The position numbers were made by a program, and so were the translations under genes. Below, piece by piece: positions 19,167 through 27,610 of a stretch of DNA of 64,000 bases. The stretch is from Citrobacter sp. Awk 4 (lineage in GTDB: Bacteria > Pseudomonadota > Gammaproteobacteria > Enterobacterales > Enterobacteriaceae), in the NCBI RefSeq assembly GCF_028069725.1, contig NZ_JANEWG010000021.1:1-64000 (forward strand), given 5' to 3'. The notes under the pieces are model-generated. The model had not been told where the DNA came from. It worked only from the letters and a program-made list of their open reading frames with translations, and did no database searches. Each line of letters begins with the position of its first letter. The first letter of the stretch is position 1.

Positions 19167-19351
19167 TGCGATCTCAATGTTACCGTGTAACTCTTATCAG
19201 AATATCAGCTTTTCAAGCTTCTGAAGAAAAGAATATCCAGCCTGTGAACTGTCGCGCGTCATACTGCGTGTTTCCGTTCGCTTTCCACGTGTGCAGTGTT
19301 GCCTGTTACGGTATAATCGCATTTTTTACAACAGACTAAAAAACCTCAACT

Positions 19352-21112
19352 TTGACCATTACGAAACTTGCATGGCGTGATCTGGTTCCTGATACCGACA
19401 GTTATCAGGCGATATTTGCACAGCCACACTTTACTGACGAAAACGATACCTTACTCAGTGATACTCAGCCGCGATTGCAATTTGGTCTGGAGCAACTGCT
19501 CCAGCCACGTGCTTCGTCATCTTTTATGCTGGCAAAGGCCCCGGAAGAGCTTGAGTATATCAATCTCCTGGCCAGTGCCGTCCGAACGCTGCACACCGAC
19601 GCCGGTAAGTTGACCGGCGGTCATTACGAGATTTCAGGTCATCACATTCGTTTTCGCGAAGCGGAAAAAGCAGAAGACAATTTTGCGACGTTAACTCAGG
19701 TGGTCAGTGCCGACTGGGTTGAAGCCGAACAACTGTTTGGCTGCCTGCGTCAGTTTAACGGAGAAATTACCCTGCAACCCGGCCTGGTGCATCAGGCTAA
19801 TGGCGGCATTCTGGTTATTTCTCTGCGCACGCTTCTGGCCCAGCCTTTGTTATGGATGCGCCTGAAGGCCATCGTGAGCCGCGAAAAGTTTGACTGGGTC
19901 GCATTCGATGAGTCTCGTCCTTTGCCTGTTTCCGTGCCCTCTATGCCGCTCAAAATGAAAGTGGTGCTGGTGGGTGACCGAGAATCATTAGCGGACTTCC
20001 AGGAAATGGAGCCGGAACTTGCAGAGCAGGCTATCTATAGCGAATTTGAAGACAATCTGCAGATAGTGGATGAAGAGTCCATGACGCAGTGGTGTCAGTG
20101 GGTGACCCAAGTCTCCAGAAGCAATAATCTGCCCTATCCCGGCCCTGATGGGTGGCAGGTTCTGATTCGTGAAGCAGTACGCTATACCGGCGAGCAGGAT
20201 ACATTGCCGCTCTGTCCTCTATGGATTGCCCGTCAGTTCAAAGAAGTTGCCCCGCTATGTGATGGGGAGACCTGTAATGCAGAACAACTTAGTCTGATGC
20301 TCGCTCAGCGCGAATGGCGCGAAGGTTTCCTTGCAGAGCGAATGCAGGATGAAATCCTCCAGGAACAGATCCTGATCGAAACTGAAGGTGAACGCATTGG
20401 CCAAATCAACGCGCTCTCGGTGATTGAGTTTCCTGGCCACCCTCGCGCATTTGGCGAACCGTCACGTATTAGCTGCGTGGTGCATATTGGCGATGGTGAA
20501 TTCACTGATATTGAGCGAAAAGCGGAACTTGGCGGGAATATCCATGCCAAAGGAATGATGATCATGCAGGCCTTCCTGATGTCTGAGCTACAGCTTGAGC
20601 AGCAGATCCCATTCTCCGCCTCACTGACCTTCGAACAGTCCTACAGCGAAGTTGATGGCGACAGTGCATCAATGGCTGAATTATGCGCGTTGATCAGTGC
20701 GCTGGCTGATGTTCCGGTTAATCAGAGTATTGCCATTACCGGTTCTGTTGATCAATTCGGTCGGGCGCAACCGGTCGGCGGTTTAAACGAGAAAATTGAA
20801 GGCTTCTTTACGATTTGTCAGCAGCGAGAATTATCAGGCAAGCAAGGCGTGATTATTCCCGCGGCCAATGTCAGACATCTTAGTCTACAACCTGCGCTGC
20901 TACAGGCTGTTGAAGAAGAGAAATTCAGTATCTGGGCGGTGGATGACGTCACAGACGCTCTGCCGCTTCTGTTAAATCTGGTGTGGGACGGTGAAGGTCA
21001 GACAACGCTGATGCAAACTATCCAGGAGCGTATTGCGGCAGCAACGCAACTGGAAGGTCGTCATCGTTTTCCCTGGCCGCTGCGTTGGCTGAATTGGTTT
21101 GTTCCGAACTGA
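19352..21112 (+). CDS. lonH: Lon-like serine protease LonH (YcbZ)
   Basis: The 586 residues start at a TTG (TTGACCATTACG), the only start giving the E. coli length. The C-terminal Lon protease domain has the Ser-Lys dyad: S438 in [10 protein letters not shown] and K481 in [10 protein letters not shown], 43 residues apart as in Lon. The N-terminal half resembles a degenerate AAA region: [18 protein letters not shown] fits the Lon/LonB Walker B area, but I find no Walker A (GxxGxGK). Substrates are unknown. Its stop codon lies within the FadR site of fabA. Confidence 0.93.
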   Translation: MTITKLAWRDLVPDTDSYQAIFAQPHFTDENDTLLSDTQPRLQFGLEQLLQPRASSSFMLAKAPEELEYINLLASAVRTLHTDAGKLTGGHYEISGHHIRFREAEKAEDNFATLTQVVSADWVEAEQLFGCLRQFNGEITLQPGLVHQANGGILVISLRTLLAQPLLWMRLKAIVSREKFDWVAFDESRPLPVSVPSMPLKMKVVLVGDRESLADFQEMEPELAEQAIYSEFEDNLQIVDEESMTQWCQWVTQVSRSNNLPYPGPDGWQVLIREAVRYTGEQDTLPLCPLWIARQFKEVAPLCDGETCNAEQLSLMLAQREWREGFLAERMQDEILQEQILIETEGERIGQINALSVIEFPGHPRAFGEPSRISCVVHIGDGEFTDIERKAELGGNIHAKGMMIMQAFLMSELQLEQQIPFSASLTFEQSYSEVDGDSASMAELCALISALADVPVNQSIAITGSVDQFGRAQPVGGLNEKIEGFFTICQQRELSGKQGVIIPAANVRHLSLQPALLQAVEEEKFSIWAVDDVTDALPLLLNLVWDGEGQTTLMQTIQERIAAATQLEGRHRFPWPLRWLNWFVPN

Positions 21113-21123
21113 TCGGACTTGTT
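21107..21123 (+). promoter_or_regulatory. FadR operator of fabA
   Basis: AACTGATCGGACTTGTT fits the FadR consensus AACTGGTCNGACCAGTT at most positions. It overlaps the lonH stop codon and lies 58-74 bp before the fabA ATG, where FadR activates fabA in E. coli. Confidence 0.75.
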
Positions 21124-21124
21124 C

Positions 21125-21142
21125 AGCGTACACGTGTTAGCT
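21125..21142 (+). promoter_or_regulatory. FabR operator of fabA
   Basis: AGCGTACACGTGTTAGCT is an imperfect palindrome matching the FabR site known at fabA and fabB. It begins two bases after the FadR site, so activator and repressor would sit side by side. Confidence 0.75.
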
Positions 21143-21180
21143 ATCCTGCGTGCTTCAATAAAATAAGGCTTACAGAGAAC

Positions 21181-21699
21181 ATGGTAGATAAACGCGAATC
21201 CTATACAAAAGAAGACCTTCTTGCCTCTGGTCGCGGTGAACTGTTTGGCGCTAAAGGCCCACAACTGCCAGCACCAAGCATGTTGATGATGGACCGTGTC
21301 GTCAAGATGACTGAAACCGGTGGTAACTTTGACAAAGGTTATGTCGAAGCTGAACTGGATATCAATCCGGATCTTTGGTTCTTCGGATGTCACTTTATCG
21401 GCGATCCGGTCATGCCGGGTTGTTTAGGTCTGGACGCAATGTGGCAGCTGGTTGGATTTTATCTCGGCTGGTTGGGTGGCGAAGGTAAAGGCCGCGCTCT
21501 GGGCGTAGGCGAAGTGAAATTTACCGGTCAGGTTCTGCCGACCGCGAAAAAAGTCACCTACCGTATCCACTTCAAGCGTATTGTTAACCGTCGCCTGATC
21601 ATGGGCCTGGCGGATGGTGAAGTTCTGGTCGACGGCCGTTTGATCTACACCGCTAATGACCTGAAAGTGGGCCTGTTCCAGGACACTTCCGCGTTCTAA
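21181..21699 (+). CDS. fabA: 3-hydroxydecanoyl-ACP dehydratase/isomerase
   Basis: The 172 residues from [10 protein letters not shown] equal E. coli FabA. It dehydrates 3-hydroxyacyl-ACP and isomerises trans-2- to cis-3-decenoyl-ACP, the branch point to unsaturated fatty acids. The catalytic His is in [14 protein letters not shown] (H71 counting Met) and the Asp in LGLDAMW (D85). ATAAGG precedes the ATG. Longer upstream open frames overlap the operators and are rejected. Confidence 0.98.
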   Translation: MVDKRESYTKEDLLASGRGELFGAKGPQLPAPSMLMMDRVVKMTETGGNFDKGYVEAELDINPDLWFFGCHFIGDPVMPGCLGLDAMWQLVGFYLGWLGGEGKGRALGVGEVKFTGQVLPTAKKVTYRIHFKRIVNRRLIMGLADGEVLVDGRLIYTANDLKVGLFQDTSAF

Positions 21700-21712
21700 T
21701 CCTGACATTTTA

Positions 21713-21780
21713 CAGCCAGAAATTTTTGCTGGCTGGATGATAAAAGGCGAAACCTCCGCAATGCGGAGGTTTCTTTTTTC
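21713..21780 (+). terminator. fabA terminator region (two hairpins)
   Basis: A 7-bp hairpin CAGCCAG/CTGGCTG (21713-21735) is followed by an 11-bp stem GAAACCTCCGC/GCGGAGGTTTC and T6 (21749-21780). The second is a standard terminator and may also serve the convergent rmf gene. Confidence 0.88.
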
Positions 21781-21793
21781 TAAAGAGACAGAA

Positions 21794-21961
21794 TCAGGCC
21801 ATTACTACCCTGTCCGCCATGGCTTCTCGCCAGCCTCCCAGCCAGTATGACCTCTGATTCAGCGTCTGATAGGGACACATTTCTTTTGAGCGTCCGGCAA
21901 TGCCGGCCTGATATCCACGTTGATGTGCCCGTTCCAGGCGATCTCGTTTTTGTCTCTTCAT
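21794..21961 (-). CDS. rmf: Ribosome modulation factor
   Basis: These 55 residues (MKRQKRDRLERAHQRGYQAG..., ending ADRVVMA) are nearly identical to E. coli RMF; the gene is too short for most ORF lists. RMF binds the 30S subunit and drives formation of 100S ribosome dimers in stationary phase. The protein is very basic, with the conserved CPYQTLNQRS segment. An overlapping 65-codon frame on the same strand is a shadow. It is convergent with fabA. Confidence 0.97.
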   Translation of the reverse strand: MKRQKRDRLERAHQRGYQAGIAGRSKEMCPYQTLNQRSYWLGGWREAMADRVVMA

Positions 21962-22160
21962 GCCTCGTTTCCCTCATCTTTTATCTGGTGGAAAAGAAAA
22001 CAGTGATTACGAAGTGTGCAATCACACTAAAACGAATACCGCGAAACATTGGTTCCGTCAATGCGCAAAATTCACGCCAGTGTCATATTTGTGAGCTACC
22101 CGCTAATTCATTTGTACAAGAAATGTGAGCCAGAACAGCTATTTTTGCAGAATATAAATG
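21962..22160 (-). promoter_or_regulatory. rmf upstream region with a perfect inverted repeat
   Basis: The gap between rmf and the pqi terminator holds no ORF I can support. It contains AGTGTG-CAAT-CACACT (22013-22028), a perfect 6-bp inverted repeat with a 4-base centre, about 52 bp before the rmf start. It resembles CRP half-sites but with the wrong spacing. rmf in E. coli responds to ppGpp and cAMP-CRP. Confidence 0.45.
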
Positions 22161-22197
22161 AAAAAAAACCGCCTCAGGGGTTAGCCTGAGGCGGTTT
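22161..22197 (-). terminator. pqiABC operon terminator
   Basis: On the minus strand, a perfect 13-bp stem (AAACCGCCTCAGG with CCTGAGGCGGTTT, loop CTAACC) is followed by T5 and more. It lies 20 bp past the pqiC stop. Confidence 0.93.
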
Positions 22198-22217
22198 AAT
22201 TTACAATTGTTTAAACT

Positions 22218-22781
22218 TTAAGGAAGGCGTTTTATCTCCTGGGCGATAGACGCGGCCTCCTGACTCCATGCCGTCGCCAGCACTTTGACCATCTCATCAT
22301 AGCCATCCTGCTGCTGCACCGCCTCAAGATGGAATGGACGTTTAATCAGCTGCCCCTGGTGGTTCAGAAGCCACTCTCCACTCACGATAACCTTACCATC
22401 ATAGCGACCGTGGAATCCGGTCACCGTGACATTTAGCGTGTCCTGAGTGCTCCCCAGCGGCTGAGAGGCGACAACCCAGCCCGGAAGCTGGGTATTCAGA
22501 CTGGCCACCAGCGTATTACGCAACTGCTGATCCAGCGGACTGGCCCAGAGGTTGTTGTTCGCAATCACGTACTTCACATCGCTGGTCTGATAGACCACGC
22601 CGTTACCTGCCAGGTAATCAGGTACCGAAACCTGTTCCACCCACAGCAGACGGTTTCCCTGATTCGCGCTACTTTGCACGCCCCCCTGCGCAATGGGCAG
22701 TTGGTAATAGCTTTTACTTTCTCCACCGGAGCTGCATGCCGTCAGCCAGACCGACATCATCACCACTAGCCACTTTTTCAT
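22218..22781 (-). CDS. pqiC: Outer-membrane lipoprotein PqiC
   Basis: The 187 residues (ymbA in older usage) carry a lipoprotein signal, MKKWLVVMMSVWLTACSSGG, with lipobox LTAC and no Asp at +2, so it should go to the outer membrane. It belongs to the ABC-type transport auxiliary (DUF330) family. With PqiA and PqiB it forms the PqiABC envelope-spanning lipid-transport path. Its ATG overlaps the pqiB stop by 4 bp (translational coupling). Confidence 0.95.
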   Translation of the reverse strand: MKKWLVVMMSVWLTACSSGGESKSYYQLPIAQGGVQSSANQGNRLLWVEQVSVPDYLAGNGVVYQTSDVKYVIANNNLWASPLDQQLRNTLVASLNTQLPGWVVASQPLGSTQDTLNVTVTGFHGRYDGKVIVSGEWLLNHQGQLIKRPFHLEAVQQQDGYDEMVKVLATAWSQEAASIAQEIKRLP

Positions 22782-24418
22782 TGTTTCGCCCTCTTCGGCT
22801 CTGGATCTTTCTTGTCCTTCGCTTCGAACACCAGCGCATTGCTCTTATCGTTGAGCGTTTTCAGAACCGGCTGCAGTTCACGGAGTACCTGATCAAGACG
22901 CTGCATATCCGCCACCATCTTGTTATACGCGGCAGAACCAGGCTGGAAGCCCTGCATGCTGCGATTCAGTTCGCGTAGCGTATTTTGCATATCCGCTGGA
23001 AGCTGCTGCATCGACTCACTGGACGTAATCTTGTTCATGTTGTCCAGCGTGGTTTGCAGATGCTTCATCGTACGCTGGCTTTCAGTAAGCGTATTTGTCG
23101 CCTGCTCAATCATCGGATTCAACGGCAGATTGTTGATTTTATCCAACGCTTCCATCAGTCGTTGCTGGATCTGCGCCAGACCGCCGCTCACTGTTGGGAT
23201 GATCTGATAGCCGCTAAACTCACGGATGCCCTTAAGCGGTGGTTCCTTCGGATAGAAATCGAGGTCGACATACAGTGCGCCGGTCACCAGGTTCCCCGTT
23301 TTTAACGATGCGCGTAAGCCACGGTTCAACAACTCCTGCAGATGCGCGCCCACATCCGTATTTTCGCCTAACTGCGCTTTCAGACGCTCAGGTTCGATAC
23401 GGATCAGTACCGGAATACGGAAGTCATTGTTAAATACCTGACGCATATTTGGCACAAAGAACGGCACTTTGCTGACTGTTCCCAGACGAATGCCACGGAA
23501 TTCCAGCGGCGCGCCAGGTTGTAATCCACGAACCGAATCTTTAAAGAACACCAGATAGTCAATATGGTCGGTAAACAACGAATCCTGAATGCTCTTCTGA
23601 TCGTCATAGAGAACAAACGCTGACTTTTCCGCGACCGGTTGGCCCTGATCAAGCCCTTCCGGGACGTCAAAACTGACACCGCCGCCAAACAAGGTGGTCA
23701 GCGAGCCCATCTCTACCCGCATCCCCGCAGAGGTGAGATCGACCGCGATACCGCTGTCTTTCCAGAAACGCACATTACTGGTGACCAGACGGTCATTCGG
23801 CGCATTAATAAAGAGCTGATAACTCATGCTGCGTTTTTGCGCATCAAACGTGCTGGCTTCAACTGAGCCGACACGATAACCGCGGAACAGCACCGGATCG
23901 CCCGGACTTAGCTGCCCGGCTTTTTTGCTGTCCAGGATCACGCGGATCCCTTTCGCATCCGGCGGTGCCAGCGGCGGTGAGTCCAACAGATCGTATTTAT
24001 TGAGTTGGCTACCTTTATTACCTGGCTGCAGTTCGATATAGGCACCAGACAGCAGCGTACCTAAGCCGCTGATCCCTTCGCGCCCTACCTGCGGCTTAAC
24101 GACCCAGAAGACAGAATCTTTATGCAGCAACTTTTCCATACCGGAATTGAGGCGTGCTTTGATTTCTACATGGGTTAAGTCATCGGTCAGCGTCGCGCTT
24201 TCGACCACGCCGACATCCACACTACGGCTCTTTATGGTGGTTTTACCGCCCTCAATGCCTTCCGCATTGGTGGTAATCAGGGTGACTTCTGGCCCCTGAT
24301 GACTGTAGTGGTAAAACAGAACCCATGCCCCAATAAGCGCAGTGACGATGGGGAATATCCACACGGGAGACCAGTTCTTTACCTTCTGCACTTTGGCTTC
24401 CCCACTTTTAGATTCCAT
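22778..24418 (-). CDS. pqiB: MCE-domain lipid-transport protein PqiB
   Basis: The 546 residues from MESKSGEAKV match E. coli PqiB. A short cytoplasmic N-terminus, one membrane anchor (about 20-38), three tandem MCE domains (about 40-135, 155-225, 285-400) and a long C-terminal amphipathic helical region form the syringe-like hexameric needle across the periplasm. The start is chosen because it gives the family length and follows AGGAGTCC 4 bp after the pqiA stop. Confidence 0.95.
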   Translation of the reverse strand: MESKSGEAKVQKVKNWSPVWIFPIVTALIGAWVLFYHYSHQGPEVTLITTNAEGIEGGKTTIKSRSVDVGVVESATLTDDLTHVEIKARLNSGMEKLLHKDSVFWVVKPQVGREGISGLGTLLSGAYIELQPGNKGSQLNKYDLLDSPPLAPPDAKGIRVILDSKKAGQLSPGDPVLFRGYRVGSVEASTFDAQKRSMSYQLFINAPNDRLVTSNVRFWKDSGIAVDLTSAGMRVEMGSLTTLFGGGVSFDVPEGLDQGQPVAEKSAFVLYDDQKSIQDSLFTDHIDYLVFFKDSVRGLQPGAPLEFRGIRLGTVSKVPFFVPNMRQVFNNDFRIPVLIRIEPERLKAQLGENTDVGAHLQELLNRGLRASLKTGNLVTGALYVDLDFYPKEPPLKGIREFSGYQIIPTVSGGLAQIQQRLMEALDKINNLPLNPMIEQATNTLTESQRTMKHLQTTLDNMNKITSSESMQQLPADMQNTLRELNRSMQGFQPGSAAYNKMVADMQRLDQVLRELQPVLKTLNDKSNALVFEAKDKKDPEPKRAKQ

Positions 24419-24422
24419 GCTG

Positions 24423-25676
24423 TCAGGACTCCTCATGGTCTGGTTCTGGTTTACGGTCCCACGACAGACGAGGATCAAACGTCATCGCAGAAAACATTGT
24501 CATAATGACGACTAAAGCAAACATCAAAGCACCCATTGCAGGATAAATGTTCATCAACCCTCCCATGCGCACCAGCGCAGAGAGTACGGCAATAACAAAA
24601 ACATCGATCATTGACCAACGACCGACAAATTCCACGACTTCGTAAATCAAATGCATTCTTTCGCTGTCACGATTTCCATGCCCTTTGGCGTCCCAACATA
24701 ACCATGCAATCGCAATCATTTTTAACGTTGGCACCATAATACTGGCGATAAATATGACAGCTGCAACCGGATAAGATCCCTCACTCCACAGTAACACCAC
24801 CCCGGCAATAATGGTTGATGGCAATTTTGAACCCAGCAAATCAGTAATCATGATCGGCATGATATTGGCTGGAAGGTAAAGCATGATTGACGTGAACAAC
24901 AATGCCATTGTCCACTGCAGACTATTTTTACGTCGCACATGCCCTTTAGTATTACAACGGGGACACACCAGTTCATCGGCAGGCAGTATCGCTGTGCAAC
25001 AAGAACAGGAGCGTAACCCTTGTTGAATTCCCGTCGTTCCCACTTTTAGCGGCTGCGCAATTTGCGGCGCGGGTGCGATGTCATCCCACAACCAGCGACG
25101 ATCGACACACTGAAATGTGCGGAGCTGCAAAATACAAAACAGACACCACGGAATGAAACTGCTGCCTACGCCAATATCGCCGTAAGCCATCAGTTTGACA
25201 AAACTCACCAAAATCCCGGCGAGGAATATTTCAGCCATACCCCAGGATTTTAACTGGAACAAAACGCGCGCCAGCCTGGCCTGGAGTTTTTCCGGCATGG
25301 CGACACGATTAACGAGAAGTAATATCGTGATCAGGCAAAAAGCGGGAACCACCTGAACAAATAATAAAAAGAAAGTGCCGAGACTGGCGTAATCTTCAGA
25401 AAATAAAACGCCCGGAATCTCCAGAAATGAAACTTCGCTGCTGACCCCCGCCACATTCATACTCACAAACGGGAATAGATTGGAGAGTACCAGCATGAAT
25501 AAAGCAACGATTGCATACGCGGTGGGACGCTGCCTTGGCGCGTCCCACTCGATTGTTAATGTTGTGCCACATCGTGGGCATGCCGCTTTTTGACCATGCT
25601 CTAACGGGGGTAATGCCACCAGCATGTCACATTGCGAGCACAATATATGCTTCGCAGCATGGTGATGTTCGCACAT
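24423..25676 (-). CDS. pqiA: Paraquat-inducible inner-membrane protein PqiA
   Basis: The 417 residues contain two repeated PqiA domains, each with a zinc-ribbon-like Cys set (CSQCDM...CPRCGTT near 14-38 and CSCCTA...CPRCNTK near 221-242) and four transmembrane helices. It is the membrane partner of PqiB. In E. coli the operon is induced by SoxRS; I did not find a certain SoxS box. It starts 14 bp after the uup stop, so some transcription may come from uup. Confidence 0.95.
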   Translation of the reverse strand: MCEHHHAAKHILCSQCDMLVALPPLEHGQKAACPRCGTTLTIEWDAPRQRPTAYAIVALFMLVLSNLFPFVSMNVAGVSSEVSFLEIPGVLFSEDYASLGTFFLLFVQVVPAFCLITILLLVNRVAMPEKLQARLARVLFQLKSWGMAEIFLAGILVSFVKLMAYGDIGVGSSFIPWCLFCILQLRTFQCVDRRWLWDDIAPAPQIAQPLKVGTTGIQQGLRSCSCCTAILPADELVCPRCNTKGHVRRKNSLQWTMALLFTSIMLYLPANIMPIMITDLLGSKLPSTIIAGVVLLWSEGSYPVAAVIFIASIMVPTLKMIAIAWLCWDAKGHGNRDSERMHLIYEVVEFVGRWSMIDVFVIAVLSALVRMGGLMNIYPAMGALMFALVVIMTMFSAMTFDPRLSWDRKPEPDHEES

Positions 25677-25690
25677 ATGTGCTCCTTTAA

Positions 25691-27598
25691 TTATGCGCCA
25701 TTCTTCAAGGCTTCAAGATACTCCCAGCGCTCAAAGGCTTGCTCAAGTTCTTGTTCCGCGTCACTCAGGTCAGCCAGAACCTTTTGTGTATGCTCATGCG
25801 GCTGACTAAAAAAGGCGGCGTCAGCAACTTGCGCCTGCAGCGTTTCCAGTTTAGCTTCCAGCTCTTCAAGCTGCTGAGGTAGCTGTTCCAGTTCGCGCTG
25901 TAGTTTATAGCTTAGTTTGCCGCTCGCTCGTTTTACAATTTCTGCTTTAGGTGCAACAGATTCCTCATTTTTTTTCACAACGGGCTGTTTAAACGCCAGA
26001 TGTTGTACCTGTTGTCCACGAGCGTCATGATAACCGCCGACATAACGACCAATTTTGCCGTCGCCTTCGAAGATCCAGCACTCCGTCACGGTGTTGTCAA
26101 CAAACTGGCGATCGTGGCTCACCAGTAAGACTGTCCCCTGATAGCCATCAATCAGTTCTTCTAACAGCTCGAGGGTTTCGACGTCGAGATCGTTGGTTGG
26201 TTCATCGAGAATTAAAAGATTGCTGGGTTTGAGGAATAATCGCGCCAGCAGCAGACGATTACGCTCGCCCCCAGACAATGCACGAACCGGCGTCATGGCA
26301 CGTTTAGGGTGAAACAAAAAGTCTTGCAGGTAGCCCAGCACATGGCGTGGTTTACCGTTAACCATGACCTCTTGTTTGCCTTCCGCGAGGTTGTCCATCA
26401 CCGTCTTATCGGGATCCAGTTCGGCACGATGCTGATCAAAATAGGCCACTTCGAGCTTTGTCCCGACGTGTATACGGCCGCTGTCAGCCTGGAGCTGACC
26501 CAGCATCAGTTTCAGCAACGTCGTTTTACCGCAGCCGTTTGGCCCAATCAGCGCAATTTTGTCACTGCGCTGTACCTGCGCGGAGAAATCTTTCACCAGT
26601 TGTTTGCCATCAACCTGGTAATCGACGTTTTCCATTTCGAAGACGATTTTGCCCGAGCGCGTCGCTTCTTCGACCTGCATCTTCGCAGTACCCATCACTT
26701 CGCGGCGTTCGCCACGTTCGCGACGCATGGCTTTCAATGCGCGCACACGGCCTTCGTTACGCGTACGACGCGCCTTAATCCCCTGACGGATCCACACTTC
26801 TTCCTGCGCCAATTTGCGATCAAACTCCGCATTCTGTAACTCTTCGACCCGCAGCGCCTCTTCTTTCTCCAGCAGATACTGATCGTAATCGCCCGGATAA
26901 GAGACCAGCTTCCCGCGATCCAGATCGACAATACGGGTCGCCATATTGCGAATGAACGAACGGTCGTGAGAGATAAAAATGATCGTGCCATTGAAGGATT
27001 TCAGGAATCCTTCCAGCCAGTCGATGGCTTCAATATCCAGGTGGTTAGTCGGTTCGTCCAGCAGCAATACGCGCGGATTGCTCACCAATGCTCTGCCCAG
27101 CGCAGCTTTACGCAGCCATCCACCCGAAAGAGAAGAGAGCGCCGCGTTAGGATCAAGCCCTAATTGCGCCAACACTTCATTAATACGGCTTTCGAGCTGC
27201 CACAGGTTATGATGGTCGAGCTGTTCCTGTACCCGCGCCATTTCATTGAGGTTCTTATCGCTGGGATCCGTCATCACCAGACGAGAAATATCGTGATAAC
27301 GTTTCAGATACTCCGCCTGTTCCTCAATGCCCTCGGCGACAAAATCATACACGCTGCCCGCAACGTTTCGCGGGGGATCCTGTTGCAAACGCGCGACGAC
27401 CAGATCCTGTTCATAGATGATGCGCCCATCATCCAGACCTTGTTCGCGGTTGAGGATCTTCATCAGGGTCGATTTTCCGGCGCCGTTACGGCCAACCAGA
27501 CAGACGCGTTCGTTATCTTCGATATGCAATTCTGCATTATCAAGAAGCGGCGCATCGCTAAACGACAGCCATGCGCCATGCATACTGATTAATGACAT
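25691..27598 (-). CDS. uup: ABC-F ATPase Uup
   Basis: The 635 residues contain two ABC cassettes: Walker A GRNGAGKST with signature LSGGWLRKA, then GPNGCGKTT with LSGGERNRL, joined by the ABC-F linker (about 240-300). A C-terminal coiled coil (about 560-635) is typical of Uup and binds DNA or ribosomes. Uup affects transposon precise excision and ribosome assembly in E. coli. The gene sits 12 bp past rlmL and 14 bp before pqiA. Confidence 0.96.
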   Translation of the reverse strand: MSLISMHGAWLSFSDAPLLDNAELHIEDNERVCLVGRNGAGKSTLMKILNREQGLDDGRIIYEQDLVVARLQQDPPRNVAGSVYDFVAEGIEEQAEYLKRYHDISRLVMTDPSDKNLNEMARVQEQLDHHNLWQLESRINEVLAQLGLDPNAALSSLSGGWLRKAALGRALVSNPRVLLLDEPTNHLDIEAIDWLEGFLKSFNGTIIFISHDRSFIRNMATRIVDLDRGKLVSYPGDYDQYLLEKEEALRVEELQNAEFDRKLAQEEVWIRQGIKARRTRNEGRVRALKAMRRERGERREVMGTAKMQVEEATRSGKIVFEMENVDYQVDGKQLVKDFSAQVQRSDKIALIGPNGCGKTTLLKLMLGQLQADSGRIHVGTKLEVAYFDQHRAELDPDKTVMDNLAEGKQEVMVNGKPRHVLGYLQDFLFHPKRAMTPVRALSGGERNRLLLARLFLKPSNLLILDEPTNDLDVETLELLEELIDGYQGTVLLVSHDRQFVDNTVTECWIFEGDGKIGRYVGGYHDARGQQVQHLAFKQPVVKKNEESVAPKAEIVKRASGKLSYKLQRELEQLPQQLEELEAKLETLQAQVADAAFFSQPHEHTQKVLADLSDAEQELEQAFERWEYLEALKNGA

Positions 27599-27610
27599 TT
27601 ACTTTTCCTT

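Noticed and set aside
21780-21977. A 65-codon minus-strand ORF over rmf
   Set aside because: The real rmf gene occupies another frame on the same strand (21794-21961).
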